Shown here: positions 51,799-60,170 of the stretch, piece by piece
Numbering within the stretch: position 1 is the stretch's first letter
Layout of the letters: each line of letters starts with the position of its first letter
NCBI GenBank assembly: GCA_022732885.1
Contig: JAIJTS010000001.1
Span: 114,683 to 178,682 of the forward strand
DNA: 64,000 nucleotides
DNA from: Atopobium sp.
GTDB taxonomy: Bacteria; Actinomycetota; Coriobacteriia; Coriobacteriales; Atopobiaceae
Direction: 5' to 3'
Notes under the pieces: generated by a model
Databases searched by the model: none
What the model was told of the DNA's origin: nothing
What the model saw: the letters and a program-made list of their open reading frames with translations, nothing else
Made by a program: the position numbers and the translations under genes

Positions 51799-54054
51799 CT
51801 AACAGAATCGCTTTATTTTTGCTGCAAATAAATGAGTACATCCAACAAGCACTAATCCTGTTAAAGCAAGTACAAGCGGAGCTGTATAAGCATTATCTGC
51901 GGTATTTGGAAGCTGGGGTTTAGGGGCCACACGAATAGTCTGCGCTTTAGAGTGACTGTCGGTATGTGAAGCAACCTCTTGACCATCTTTTGTGATGGTC
52001 TCATAGGCAGTAACCTCTTTACCCTCAAGTGAAGCAGTCCGTACGGAAAAAGGAACATTGGCTTCTCCCGATGAAGCAGGAGCTTTGAAGCGGACAGTTC
52101 CTTGGGCAACAGGCTCTGCTGTACCTTCTTGAATCTGTTTTGTCTCATAGAGAGTTCCAGTAATTTCGTACTCTTCTCCTGGAGTAAGGCCTTCATATTT
52201 AACGTGATCAACAAGATTTAGAACTTCGGCATATTCAGGATTTTTTGACTCTGAGGCATCAACAAGCATTGTTTGAATAGAAATTCTTTCATCAATAAGT
52301 TCAGGAGCTTCTACAGTTTCTTCAGAAGTAAGCGCAACCGTGGGGTTCCATTCTTTGTTGAGAGAGTAACCCGTTGGAGCTGCTACCTCTTTAAGTGAGT
52401 AGGAGCCAAAGGGAAGGTCTTTAACTGTGACCTCACCAAATTCGTTTGTTTCTACTGTGGTAATAGCTTCGTGAGGAGCAATCCATTTGCCTTGGTAGAA
52501 AATGGGCTGAGCAGAACTATTAGTAAGCTCAATTTTTGCGCCCTTTAGACTGGGCATCTCATCTACTTCATGATGATCATCTGATGAATTGAGAGAGGTA
52601 TGTCCAATTTTCTTAATCTTAAGGCTTCCCCTTATTACCTCATCTTTAAAGGCAAAGGAATGTTTAGATGAAGAACTCTCTTTTCCACTAGAAAGATTTG
52701 TCCAGATTAGATTGCCGTCTTGGTTTGATAGTTTCCAGGTTTGAAGTGAATGTTCTGGAAGCTTATAGCCTTCAGGAGCTTGAATTTCTTCGATTTGGTA
52801 ATAGCCCAGAGGAAGCCATGGTTTCTCATTAAGAGTAAAGAGGTCATCTCCAGAAACCTTATGGTCTGCATCGAAAACGGCAAAACCTTGAGCATCAGTC
52901 GAAAAAGTCCAAGTTTTTAGTGTAGTTTCAGAGGTGCCGCTATAGGTTACTTTAAAAAGAGCGCCCTGTAGCGTTGCGTTTCCTTGAGAAGAGATATTTT
53001 GTTGCTCAGCATGCTCTTCTTCATTGAGATTGGCACTAAGGTCAAAATCTTGCTTTGAAATGCGTAAGTTAAATTCTCCGACTGGAGTATCGGTAACCGA
53101 GAGGGTACTCTCTTCCTGGTTCTTTATATCAATAGCATGAACCGTAGGGTCAAGGAGAAAGCCCTTTGGAGCAGTGGTTTCTTTTACATATGCCGTTCCA
53201 ACGGGAAGCCCATTAAGAGTTGCAGATCCAGAAGCATCAAGCGTGAGACTGCCCAGAAGATTGGTGCAGCTCTCATCGGAATACACTTCGTAGACAGCGC
53301 CTTCTAAAGTGTAATGTTCGTTATTGGAAGTGATGTCAGGCAAGAGAGAGCTTTTGCTAACTTTGAGAGAGCCAGATTGTTGGCCAAAGAAAAACAAAAC
53401 TTGTTTGTCACCTGTGGGTACAAAGAGCTTCGCAACTCCGCTTTCTGGACCACCGATGTTATTTTGTGCGTAGTTCATGGCGTCGGAATAGAACTGCTCA
53501 ATAGGTTGGTGAAGCTCTGATTGAGGAACACTTACCGCAAGGGCATGGACTTCACCACGCATAACAGCCCACAGCGCAAATTGTGTGATGGCTCGCGCCT
53601 TCCAGTCTGTATAACCGTATACATCTTTTTCTTGAGTGGCAGTAGCTCCGTGGTAGATGATGTAGTCGATAGCGCGTAGCTGCTCATCTGTATAGGTTCC
53701 ACCACGGGTACCGTTAGCAGAGGTGAGCTTTGTATAAGACTGCGGGTTAACTACGACTCCATCCGCTCCTGGCCATGCGCCATAGTGGTTAAATTCGTCT
53801 CCACAGTAGAGATATGTACCGTCACTCGCAGTCCACATAGGAATTTGCTGGCCCCCAGGAAAATCTTCTCTTTGGGCAACGGTAAAAGAAGGCTCTTGTG
53901 CAAGAGCTATTCTATGAGCGGGCTTTATGAAAAAATGGCTTAGGAGAAGTGCTCCAATCAATAGGGGGATAAACCAGAAGTGAAAAACAGATGCAAGAGA
54001 GTGTCTTTGTTCTGTTGTTTTATTCTTATGTTTTGAGGATTTTGTGATAAACAT
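51799..54054 (-). CDS. Cell-wall-anchored thioester-domain adhesin with VaFE-type repeats
   Basis: This 751-residue surface protein has an N-terminal hydrophobic signal (about 22-45) and a TQXA thioester domain: Cys84 in YLYCGDEF and Gln158 in ITQFALW may form an internal thioester that bonds covalently to host targets. SpaA-like domains follow (GSLTLDASGSATLNGLPVG, YYQIEEIQAPEGY). A VaFE domain (IQTMLVDASESKNPEYAEV) is next, then LPNTA, a hydrophobic span and a basic tail. LPNTA replaces LPXTG, so a sortase of other specificity may be needed. ATG 54054 has GGAGG upstream. Confidence 0.88.
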   Translation of the reverse strand: MFITKSSKHKNKTTEQRHSLASVFHFWFIPLLIGALLLSHFFIKPAHRIALAQEPSFTVAQREDFPGGQQIPMWTASDGTYLYCGDEFNHYGAWPGADGVVVNPQSYTKLTSANGTRGGTYTDEQLRAIDYIIYHGATATQEKDVYGYTDWKARAITQFALWAVMRGEVHALAVSVPQSELHQPIEQFYSDAMNYAQNNIGGPESGVAKLFVPTGDKQVLFFFGQQSGSLKVSKSSLLPDITSNNEHYTLEGAVYEVYSDESCTNLLGSLTLDASGSATLNGLPVGTAYVKETTAPKGFLLDPTVHAIDIKNQEESTLSVTDTPVGEFNLRISKQDFDLSANLNEEEHAEQQNISSQGNATLQGALFKVTYSGTSETTLKTWTFSTDAQGFAVFDADHKVSGDDLFTLNEKPWLPLGYYQIEEIQAPEGYKLPEHSLQTWKLSNQDGNLIWTNLSSGKESSSSKHSFAFKDEVIRGSLKIKKIGHTSLNSSDDHHEVDEMPSLKGAKIELTNSSAQPIFYQGKWIAPHEAITTVETNEFGEVTVKDLPFGSYSLKEVAAPTGYSLNKEWNPTVALTSEETVEAPELIDERISIQTMLVDASESKNPEYAEVLNLVDHVKYEGLTPGEEYEITGTLYETKQIQEGTAEPVAQGTVRFKAPASSGEANVPFSVRTASLEGKEVTAYETITKDGQEVASHTDSHSKAQTIRVAPKPQLPNTADNAYTAPLVLALTGLVLVGCTHLFAAKIKRFC

Positions 54055-54149
54055 ACGTGCCTCCAAGCTGAAAAATCAGAGGTAGATTGCAAAAGACAAG
54101 ATTTTTGTAATGGATAAATATGAGCTTTTGTTGCAACATATAGACAATT

Positions 54150-54180
54150 AGTGTTAACGTATTCAGTAATCAGTAACACT
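54150..54180. promoter_or_regulatory. Inverted repeat in the adhesin/Fur-family divergent region
   Basis: AGTGTTA (54150-54156) and TAACACT (54174-54180) flank a 17-base core, just upstream of the regulator gene. It is a candidate operator for the regulator; there is no Fur/PerR consensus match by eye. Confidence 0.35.
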
Positions 54181-54200
54181 TACTAATTAATGAGGTTATC

Positions 54201-54602
54201 GTGCGTTACAGTAAGCAACGTGAGGCAATTCGTACCTACATGGAAGGTCGCCATGACCATCCAACAGCAGATAACGTGTATGCAGCGGTAAGAGAGAAGT
54301 TGCCAAACATCTCTTTAGGAACTGTTTACCGCAACCTTATGCAGCTTGTTGATGCAGGTGAGCTCCAGGTTGTTAATACTGGTGACAACATCTCTCGTTT
54401 TGATCCAACTACAACCGAGCACGCTCACTTTCAATGTCATGAGTGCGGCCGTGTCTTTGATGTTGATGGACCAGTTTTAAGAGATCTTACCAACCTCACT
54501 AAAGACTCTTACGGTGAGATTGACTCTTATGCTCTGTGTTTTACGGGCATTTGTAACGAGTGTCTATCTAAGAACCCAGCGCTACATCACAGCGTAAACT
54601 AA
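54201..54602 (+). CDS. Fur-family regulator, PerR-like
   Basis: This 133-residue protein has a winged-helix N-terminus (PTADNVYAAVREKLPNISLGTVYRNL) and a metal domain with HAHFQCHECGRVFD and CFTGICNECL, giving a four-Cys zinc site. SRFD and VFDVD have the Asp residues typical of PerR rather than Fur, so peroxide sensing is plausible. GAGG lies 5 bases before GTG 54201. It is divergent from the adhesin gene and may regulate it or itself. Confidence 0.88.
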   Translation: MRYSKQREAIRTYMEGRHDHPTADNVYAAVREKLPNISLGTVYRNLMQLVDAGELQVVNTGDNISRFDPTTTEHAHFQCHECGRVFDVDGPVLRDLTNLTKDSYGEIDSYALCFTGICNECLSKNPALHHSVN

Positions 54603-54629
54603 TTGTGTTGAAACAAAAAAACAGCTCTG

Positions 54630-54655
54630 GACCGGTGTTTCACCGGTCTTTTTTT
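54630..54655. terminator. Terminator of the PerR-like gene
   Basis: GACCGGTG and CACCGGTC with a TTT loop, then seven T residues on the plus strand. On the minus strand a T-run follows after eight bases, so it may also end the leftward small-ORF transcript. Confidence 0.92.
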
Positions 54656-54863
54656 ATGGGGGAGCCTCAGGTTTGCGAGAAAATCTGTCTGCTAGACGCG
54701 ACCGCAGACCTGCATGACCTACAGAAGGAAAACTGCTTGGCATGACAAAATCTCCACCAAGCAGTTTTGCTCGAGGAAGGTGGGGTTGTCGGGTGGAGAG
54801 TAGGCGTCTATAGGGGGCAGGATAGTGGTGCACAGGGGTTTCTTGCCAAAAGTATCTTTGCAT
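54654..54863 (-). CDS. Possible small basic protein (69 residues)
   Basis: The frame begins at ATG 54863 with AAAGGAG 4 bases upstream, a strong site, and encodes 69 residues rich in Pro, Arg, His and Leu (MQRYFWQETPVHHYP...). There is no membrane segment or recognised motif. A TTGACA sits about 73 bases upstream on the same strand, without a clear -10. The same DNA forms two hairpins (54729-54768 and 54687-54709), so an RNA with function of its own is the alternative. Codon use differs from neighbours (CCC, CGA). Confidence 0.4.
   Translation of the reverse strand: MQRYFWQETPVHHYPAPYRRLLSTRQPHLPRAKLLGGDFVMPSSFPSVGHAGLRSRLADRFSRKPEAPP
54687..54768. other. Two inverted repeats in a gene-poor region
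   Basis: AAAACTGCTTGG (54729-54740) and CCAAGCAGTTTT (54757-54768) are a perfect 12-bp pair with a 16-base loop. GTCTGC / GCAGAC (54687-54709) lie beside it. Neither is followed by a T-run. They suggest a structured RNA or constrain the overlapping small frame. Confidence 0.5.
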
Positions 54864-55072
54864 GGCACTCCTTTCGTTGGAGAGCATGCTAAAGAGTGAC
54901 TACGTCCCTATTCTGACCAGCGCTTGTCCAAATTTTGTCAAAAAAAAATTTACCTAAGAAAATAATTGTTGTATATGCGCAGCTAATGATGAAGGCGTAC
55001 TTTAAATTATTTTTTTAGTAGCTCGGCAAGCGATTAAAAGGCAAAAAATACTGTGATAAAATCTACACAATT

Positions 55073-55147
55073 GCGGGCATCGCCAAGTGGTAAGGCAATG
55101 GCTTCCCAAGCCATCATCCGCGGGTTCGAATCCCGTTGCCCGCTCCA
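55073..55147 (+). tRNA. tRNA-Gly (anticodon CCC)
   Basis: A 75-base gene with acceptor GCGGGCA, anticodon loop CTTCCCAAG region (CCC), T-arm GGGTTCGAATCCC and encoded CCA. Confidence 0.96.
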
Positions 55148-55157
55148 AAGACATACA

Positions 55158-55179
55158 AGAGCCCTCCGGGGCTCTTTTT
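55158..55179 (+). terminator. Terminator of tRNA-Gly
   Basis: AGAGCCC and GGGCTCT with a short loop, followed by TTTT. Confidence 0.88.
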
Positions 55180-55313
55180 ATGGCTAAGATTAAAATTTGG
55201 CGTTGTGAAGAAGAGTCTTCGGGTAGAAGTTGAACGGAAATACTTTGGATATATGACCGAATAGATTGCCCTTAATTGCTTGAATTACGTGGATTGATGG
55301 TGAAGGGAAGAAT

Positions 55314-56591
55314 ATGGCACAGATTCCTATGACGGACCAAGAGGCTAAGATTGCTCTTGATGCGCTGTCTGATCAGATTGATAAATATGCTGAACTTCTT
55401 GTAAAAAAGGGATGTGCAATTTCTGAGGGAAGCCAGTTGGTAATTAACGCTTCAATAGAGATTGCTGACTTTGCTCGTAGAGTTCAGCGAGCAGCTTATG
55501 AGGCTGGCGCGGAGTTTGTTACGGTTATCTGGGGAGATCAAGAATCTTCTAGAATTATGTATGAAAACGTTGATCTAGCACGCCTTTCTAAAACCCCAAG
55601 CTGGAAGATTGAGCAGCTCAACTCTCTTGCCGAACAAGGCTCAGCGTTTTTGTTCCTCTCGTCTGATAATCCAAATGGTTTAAAAGGCATTGATCCAGAA
55701 AAGCCGGCTGCTGTTTCTCGCGCAAGAAACCTTGAGTGTGATGTTTTCAGAAACGGCATGGATTTTGGCAGAAACGTCTGGTGTATTGCTGGTGTACCTG
55801 CTGCTGACTGGGCAAAGGTAATTTTCCCTGATCTATCCGAGGCTGAAGCAATTTATAGGCTTTGGGTTGCAATTTTAGATGTAGCGCATGCGAGCGGAGA
55901 AGACCCTCAAAGTGCTTGGGAGACTCATAATGCAACATTTGAGAAAACCAAGCGCTTCATGAATTCTCATCAGTTTACCGAGCTTCGCTATGAGTCTTCA
56001 AATGGAACTAATCTGACTATTGGCATGAACCCAGGACATCTTTGGGAGGGTGGTGCTGGAAAAACACAGGATGGAACGCTGTTCTTCCCTAACATTCCTA
56101 CCGAGGAAGTCTTTACCACACCAAACTATCGCAAGGTAAACGGGACTGTTCACTCCGCATTACCTCTGATTCATGCTGGTCAGATTGTTAAGAACTTCTG
56201 GTTTACCTTCAAAGACGGCGAGGTAGTTGACTATGGCGCTGAGCAAGGTAAAGACGTTCTTACGTCTATTGTTTCCCAGAAAGGTGGTAAATACCTGGGA
56301 GAATGTGCTCTTATCTCCAAAAACACCCCTATTCGTCAGAGCAACATTTTGTTCTATGACACCCTGTATGACGAGAACGCAAGCTGTCACTTAGCTCTTG
56401 GAATGGGTTTTCCTGAGTGCATAAAGGGCGGCCTTGAGATGAATTCAGATGAGCTTTTGGCTCATGGTGTTAATCAGAGCACTACACACGTTGATTTTAT
56501 GATTGGTGCAGACGATTTGAATATTTGGGGAATTTCTGCGGATGGAAAAGAAACACCAATTTTCGTAAATGGACAATGGGTATGGGAGTAA
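55314..56591 (+). CDS. M29-family aminopeptidase (AmpS/PepS type)
   Basis: This 425-residue metallopeptidase has the M29 pattern: ELRYESSNGTNLTIGM, FPNIPTEEVFTTP, GGKYLGECALI and HLALGMGFPECIKGG, with Glu, His and Asp ligands of the two-metal site in these stretches. It removes N-terminal residues from peptides in the cytoplasm. GAAGGGAAG precedes ATG 55314. It stands alone between two tRNA genes. Confidence 0.93.
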   Translation: MAQIPMTDQEAKIALDALSDQIDKYAELLVKKGCAISEGSQLVINASIEIADFARRVQRAAYEAGAEFVTVIWGDQESSRIMYENVDLARLSKTPSWKIEQLNSLAEQGSAFLFLSSDNPNGLKGIDPEKPAAVSRARNLECDVFRNGMDFGRNVWCIAGVPAADWAKVIFPDLSEAEAIYRLWVAILDVAHASGEDPQSAWETHNATFEKTKRFMNSHQFTELRYESSNGTNLTIGMNPGHLWEGGAGKTQDGTLFFPNIPTEEVFTTPNYRKVNGTVHSALPLIHAGQIVKNFWFTFKDGEVVDYGAEQGKDVLTSIVSQKGGKYLGECALISKNTPIRQSNILFYDTLYDENASCHLALGMGFPECIKGGLEMNSDELLAHGVNQSTTHVDFMIGADDLNIWGISADGKETPIFVNGQWVWE

Positions 56592-56639
56592 ACTGCTACA
56601 CTATCCTAGTTGCGTGGTAAAATTGCCACGCCCGATAAT

Positions 56640-56715
56640 GGGCCGTTAGCTCAGTTGGTAGAGCAGGGGACTTTTAATCCCAAGGTCTAGGGTTCGAACC
56701 CCTAACGGCCCACCA
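56640..56715 (+). tRNA. tRNA-Lys (anticodon TTT)
   Basis: A 76-base gene with acceptor GGGCCGT, D-arm TAGCTCAGTTGGTAGAGCA, anticodon loop CTTTTAA, T-arm GGTTCGAACCC and encoded CCA. Confidence 0.97.
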
Positions 56716-56723
56716 GGTAATTC

Positions 56724-56760
56724 AAAGGTCGGGTACCATAGTGGTACTCGACCTTTTCTT
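56724..56760 (+). terminator. Terminator of tRNA-Lys
   Basis: AAAGGTCGGGTACC pairs with GGTACTCGACCTTT with one mismatch, followed by TTCTTTT. Confidence 0.8.
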
Positions 56761-56783
56761 TTACGAGCAGAAGGAGTCTCATC

Positions 56784-58130
56784 GTGGTAGATCGCTACAC
56801 CGGCAAAGAAATGGGCCACATCTTTTCTTTGGAGAACAAGTACGCTGTTTGGCAGGAGATTGAAGTCCTTGCGTGTGAAGCGCAGGCTGAGCTTGGTGTT
56901 ATTGGCATTTCTCGCGAAGAGGCGGCTTGGATTCGCAACCACGCTGCGTTTAATCGTGCTGAGGTAGATGAGATTGAGGCAGTTACCAACCACGACGTTA
57001 TTGCTTTTCTGACTAATATGGGCTCCTACATTGACGCTGAGGTTCCAGAGGGAGAACTTAAGCCAAGTCGCTGGGTTCACTATGGCATGACCTCAACGGA
57101 CCTGGGCGACACGGCTCTTTGCTATCAGCTCACTCAGGCATGTGACCTGCTTATAGCTGCGGTTCGTCGTTGTGCAGCTATTTGTAAGCGCCGCGCTTTT
57201 GAGGAGCGCAATACCCTTTGTGTTGGTCGTACTCATGGCATTCACGCTGAGCCTATGACCTTTGGCATGAAGTTTGGAAGCTGGGCTTGGGAGTTCAAGC
57301 GTGACCTTGATCGCTTGAAGGACGCTCGTAAAAATGTTGCGTATGGTGCAATTTCTGGTGCAGTCGGAACTTACTCCTCCATTGATCCTTTTGTCGAGGA
57401 GTACGTTTGCGAGAAACTCGGTCTTGTCCACGATCCTCTTTCAACCCAGGTAATTTCTCGTGATCACCACGCATACCTTGCAGGTGTTTTGGCAACCGTT
57501 GCCGCTACCTGTGAGCGAATTGCAACAGAGATGCGTGCTCTGCAGAAGACCGATACCCTTGAGGCCGAAGAGCCATTCCGCAAAGGCCAGAAGGGCTCTT
57601 CTGCTATGCCTCACAAGCGCAACCCTATTACTGCCGAGAAAATCTGTGGTTTGTCCCGCGTAGTTAAGGCAAACGCACAGGTTGCCTTTGATAACGTTGC
57701 TCTTTGGCATGAGCGCGACATCAGCCATTCTTCTGCTGAGCGCGTTGCTCAGGCAGATAGCTTCATTGCTCTAGACCACATGCTGTCAAAGCTTGAGTTC
57801 CTGCTTGACGGCATGGTTTTGTATCCAGAGCAGATGATGGCTAACCTCAATAAGACTCGTGGCATGCTTTTCTCGTCAAAGGTTCTTCTTGCTTTGGTAA
57901 ATACTGGTATTACTCGTGAAGAGGCATATAAGATTGTCCAGTCTAATGCCATGAAGGTATGGGCAGATATTCAGCAGTGCAAGGAAGGACCTTCTTACCA
58001 GGAGCTTCTTGAGGCAGATCCAGCCTGTACGCTAAGTCACGAGGAGCTTGAGAAAATCTTTGACCCTCGCGCATTCCTTACCCGCTCAAACGTTTTGTTT
58101 GATCGTCTTGAGCGTCTTGAATTGGACTAA
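56784..58130 (+). CDS. purB: Adenylosuccinate lyase
   Basis: This 448-residue fumarase/aspartase-fold enzyme cleaves SAICAR and adenylosuccinate. Signature GSSAMPHKRNPI, the GRTHGIHAEPMTFG catalytic-His stretch and HYGMTSTD are complete. AAGGAG stands before GTG 56784. With purC downstream and purA/purD at the far side it completes four purine enzymes in the window. Confidence 0.97.
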   Translation: MVDRYTGKEMGHIFSLENKYAVWQEIEVLACEAQAELGVIGISREEAAWIRNHAAFNRAEVDEIEAVTNHDVIAFLTNMGSYIDAEVPEGELKPSRWVHYGMTSTDLGDTALCYQLTQACDLLIAAVRRCAAICKRRAFEERNTLCVGRTHGIHAEPMTFGMKFGSWAWEFKRDLDRLKDARKNVAYGAISGAVGTYSSIDPFVEEYVCEKLGLVHDPLSTQVISRDHHAYLAGVLATVAATCERIATEMRALQKTDTLEAEEPFRKGQKGSSAMPHKRNPITAEKICGLSRVVKANAQVAFDNVALWHERDISHSSAERVAQADSFIALDHMLSKLEFLLDGMVLYPEQMMANLNKTRGMLFSSKVLLALVNTGITREEAYKIVQSNAMKVWADIQQCKEGPSYQELLEADPACTLSHEELEKIFDPRAFLTRSNVLFDRLERLELD

Positions 58131-58133
58131 ATC

Positions 58134-59345
58134 GTGCCTCTTTTTGGGAACATATCTCGAAGAAATTTCTTTAAGACGGGAGCGGCCGGTGTTGTAGTTG
58201 CAGGTGCAATTAGCATCGCAGCTGGCTGCTCTCATCAAGAAGGCTCAGGAGACGCCGGAAAGCCACTGGTACTTGACGAGTCTTCTGGCACAAACGTGCT
58301 GGACTCCTATAGCTCTGCGGACTATTCCACTAAGCCAAGCCAGACGTGGACTCTTCCTTTGGGAAGCGTGCTTCATCCAGCCGATGGTAATTGGATTCCC
58401 GTTACTACCGCTGGAGCTTCTGCTACGCCAATGGTAAAGGGCTCTGCGCTCTCGCTAACGTCTGGTCAGGTTGTTGACGTAGTTCCTACTGCTCAGATGA
58501 ACAATACTACCGCAGTTATTTATGACGTCCGCTGCTCGGACTCAGTTTACGCATGGGTTGAGGTGGATACCACAACCTTTGACTGGGAGCTTCTTGCTGC
58601 TCCATTTTCTGACGGCAAGCTCACAGGAGATGCAACAGTACTTTACAAGGCCGATAAAAACTGGGATCCTGCGCCATTTGCCTGCGGCGATGATAAGGTG
58701 GTCTGGCTTGTTCAACCAGCATCTTCTGGCGAGAAAACACGTGAGTCTTCCCATTGTTACGTGTGGCGTGTAGGTGATTCTAAAGGAACGGATGCCGTTG
58801 AATCTCCAGGTAGATTTGCTACTGCACCGTCTATTTCTAAAGGTGTGGTTACGCTTACTCCTCGAGTTCGCGCTTCTGAGGGCACGTACTATGGCGTTAC
58901 GGCATACCTTTTGGGGGATAACCTTAAAACCAAGGTTGACCAGCTAGTTATGCCTCAATCAGTTAAGCCTTTTGCAGCAAGTCGTGTAGACGATAAATTT
59001 ATTGTGTCTGTTGAAGCAAGTTATGACTCGGGCGGCCTTCTAGGCAAGATGGGTACCTATATTCTGCCTGCCTCGGGAGAAAACCCTTACGTTATTGAGC
59101 GTGAGCCTTATGCTATTTCTGCCGGTAAAGGCAATCTTTATATTGTTAAGAGCCGAGCGTCTTATGTGCTTGTAGATACACAAAATCAAACGGCAAGCTG
59201 GCTCTATTCAATGGATAGAAGCGTTGATTATGGAGAATTTCCTGCTCGAGAAGGTAACTGCGATTCTTTTGTAACCTTTTCAACTATTAAAGATCCTACC
59301 AGTGGATATCCTGCTTCAGTTACGGTTCGTGTTTTTTCTTTGTAG
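58134..59345 (+). CDS. Tat-exported lipoprotein, unknown function
   Basis: This 403-residue protein has a twin-arginine signal SRRNFFKTG and a lipobox ending Cys32 (IAAGC). The body shows repeated strand-turn elements (such as YAWVEVDTTTFDWELL and KVVWLVQPASSGEK), which may be a beta-propeller. No catalytic motif is seen. GTG 58134 lies 3 bases past purB. It precedes the two-component genes and could be their sensor partner or target; that is inference. Confidence 0.82.
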   Translation: MPLFGNISRRNFFKTGAAGVVVAGAISIAAGCSHQEGSGDAGKPLVLDESSGTNVLDSYSSADYSTKPSQTWTLPLGSVLHPADGNWIPVTTAGASATPMVKGSALSLTSGQVVDVVPTAQMNNTTAVIYDVRCSDSVYAWVEVDTTTFDWELLAAPFSDGKLTGDATVLYKADKNWDPAPFACGDDKVVWLVQPASSGEKTRESSHCYVWRVGDSKGTDAVESPGRFATAPSISKGVVTLTPRVRASEGTYYGVTAYLLGDNLKTKVDQLVMPQSVKPFAASRVDDKFIVSVEASYDSGGLLGKMGTYILPASGENPYVIEREPYAISAGKGNLYIVKSRASYVLVDTQNQTASWLYSMDRSVDYGEFPAREGNCDSFVTFSTIKDPTSGYPASVTVRVFSL

Positions 59346-59445
59346 ATTATTTTTAGGCATAGCGATAGAATGAATACAAATAATTAATGAATAATCGTAT
59401 TGTGTCGCAGGCACATACATGCAGGGCAAAAGAAAAGGGGAGACA

Positions 59446-60159
59446 ATGGCTTCCGACGAGAAGAAAATTCTGATTGTCGAAGATGAGAAAGTCATCCGTG
59501 ACGCCGTCTCAGCATATCTTGAGCGCGAAAATTATATTGTTAAGGGAGTTGGAGACGGCCAGAGCGCAGTTGAAGAGTTCGAAAAACACGCGTTTGACCT
59601 AGTTATCCTTGACCTTATGCTTCCAAAGCTTTCTGGAGAGCGCGTTTGCCGTGCTATTAGAGATACCTCTAATGTACCTATCATTATGCTTACCGCAAAA
59701 GGTGAGGTAGAGGATAGAATTATTGGCCTTGAGCTTGGTGCCGATGACTATCTTGTTAAGCCTTTCTCGCCTCGTGAATTGGTGGCACGTGTTCGTGCGC
59801 TATTCCGTCGTACTTGTTCTGAGCCAGATACAGCTGTTGATGTACTTGATTACGGCACTCTCACCATTGATATTTCTGGTCATAAGATTCTTATTAACAA
59901 CGAGGAAGTTGATCTTACAGCTTCAGAGTTTAAACTGCTTACAACCCTTGCTCGTTATCCTGGCCGTGTATACACACGTATGGAGCTTGTCGAGAAGGTT
60001 TTGGGCTATGACTTTGAGGGCTACGAGCGCACCATTGATTCGCATGTTAAGAATTTACGCGCAAAGCTAGGCGACGATCCTCGTAATCCTCGTTGGCTAT
60101 TTACTGTCCACGGTGTTGGCTATCGCTTTGAGGCTGGCAATGCTAGCCATGAGTCTTAA
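59446..60159 (+). CDS. OmpR/PhoB-type response regulator
   Basis: This 237-residue protein has a receiver domain with phosphoacceptor in DLVILDLMLPK, the acidic pair ED and Lys in VKPFSP. A winged helix follows (TASEFKLLTTLARYPGRVYTR ... IDSHVKNLRAKL). ATG 59446 has GGGGAG upstream. It is paired with the histidine kinase gene 11 bases downstream. Confidence 0.95.
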   Translation: MASDEKKILIVEDEKVIRDAVSAYLERENYIVKGVGDGQSAVEEFEKHAFDLVILDLMLPKLSGERVCRAIRDTSNVPIIMLTAKGEVEDRIIGLELGADDYLVKPFSPRELVARVRALFRRTCSEPDTAVDVLDYGTLTIDISGHKILINNEEVDLTASEFKLLTTLARYPGRVYTRMELVEKVLGYDFEGYERTIDSHVKNLRAKLGDDPRNPRWLFTVHGVGYRFEAGNASHES

Positions 60160-60170
60160 GTTTAAGAGCA

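Noticed and set aside
54900..55072. Clear promoter for tRNA-Gly or for the small frame
   Set aside because: TTGACA (minus) and TAAAAT (plus) are present, but no partner hexamer at proper spacing is convincing.
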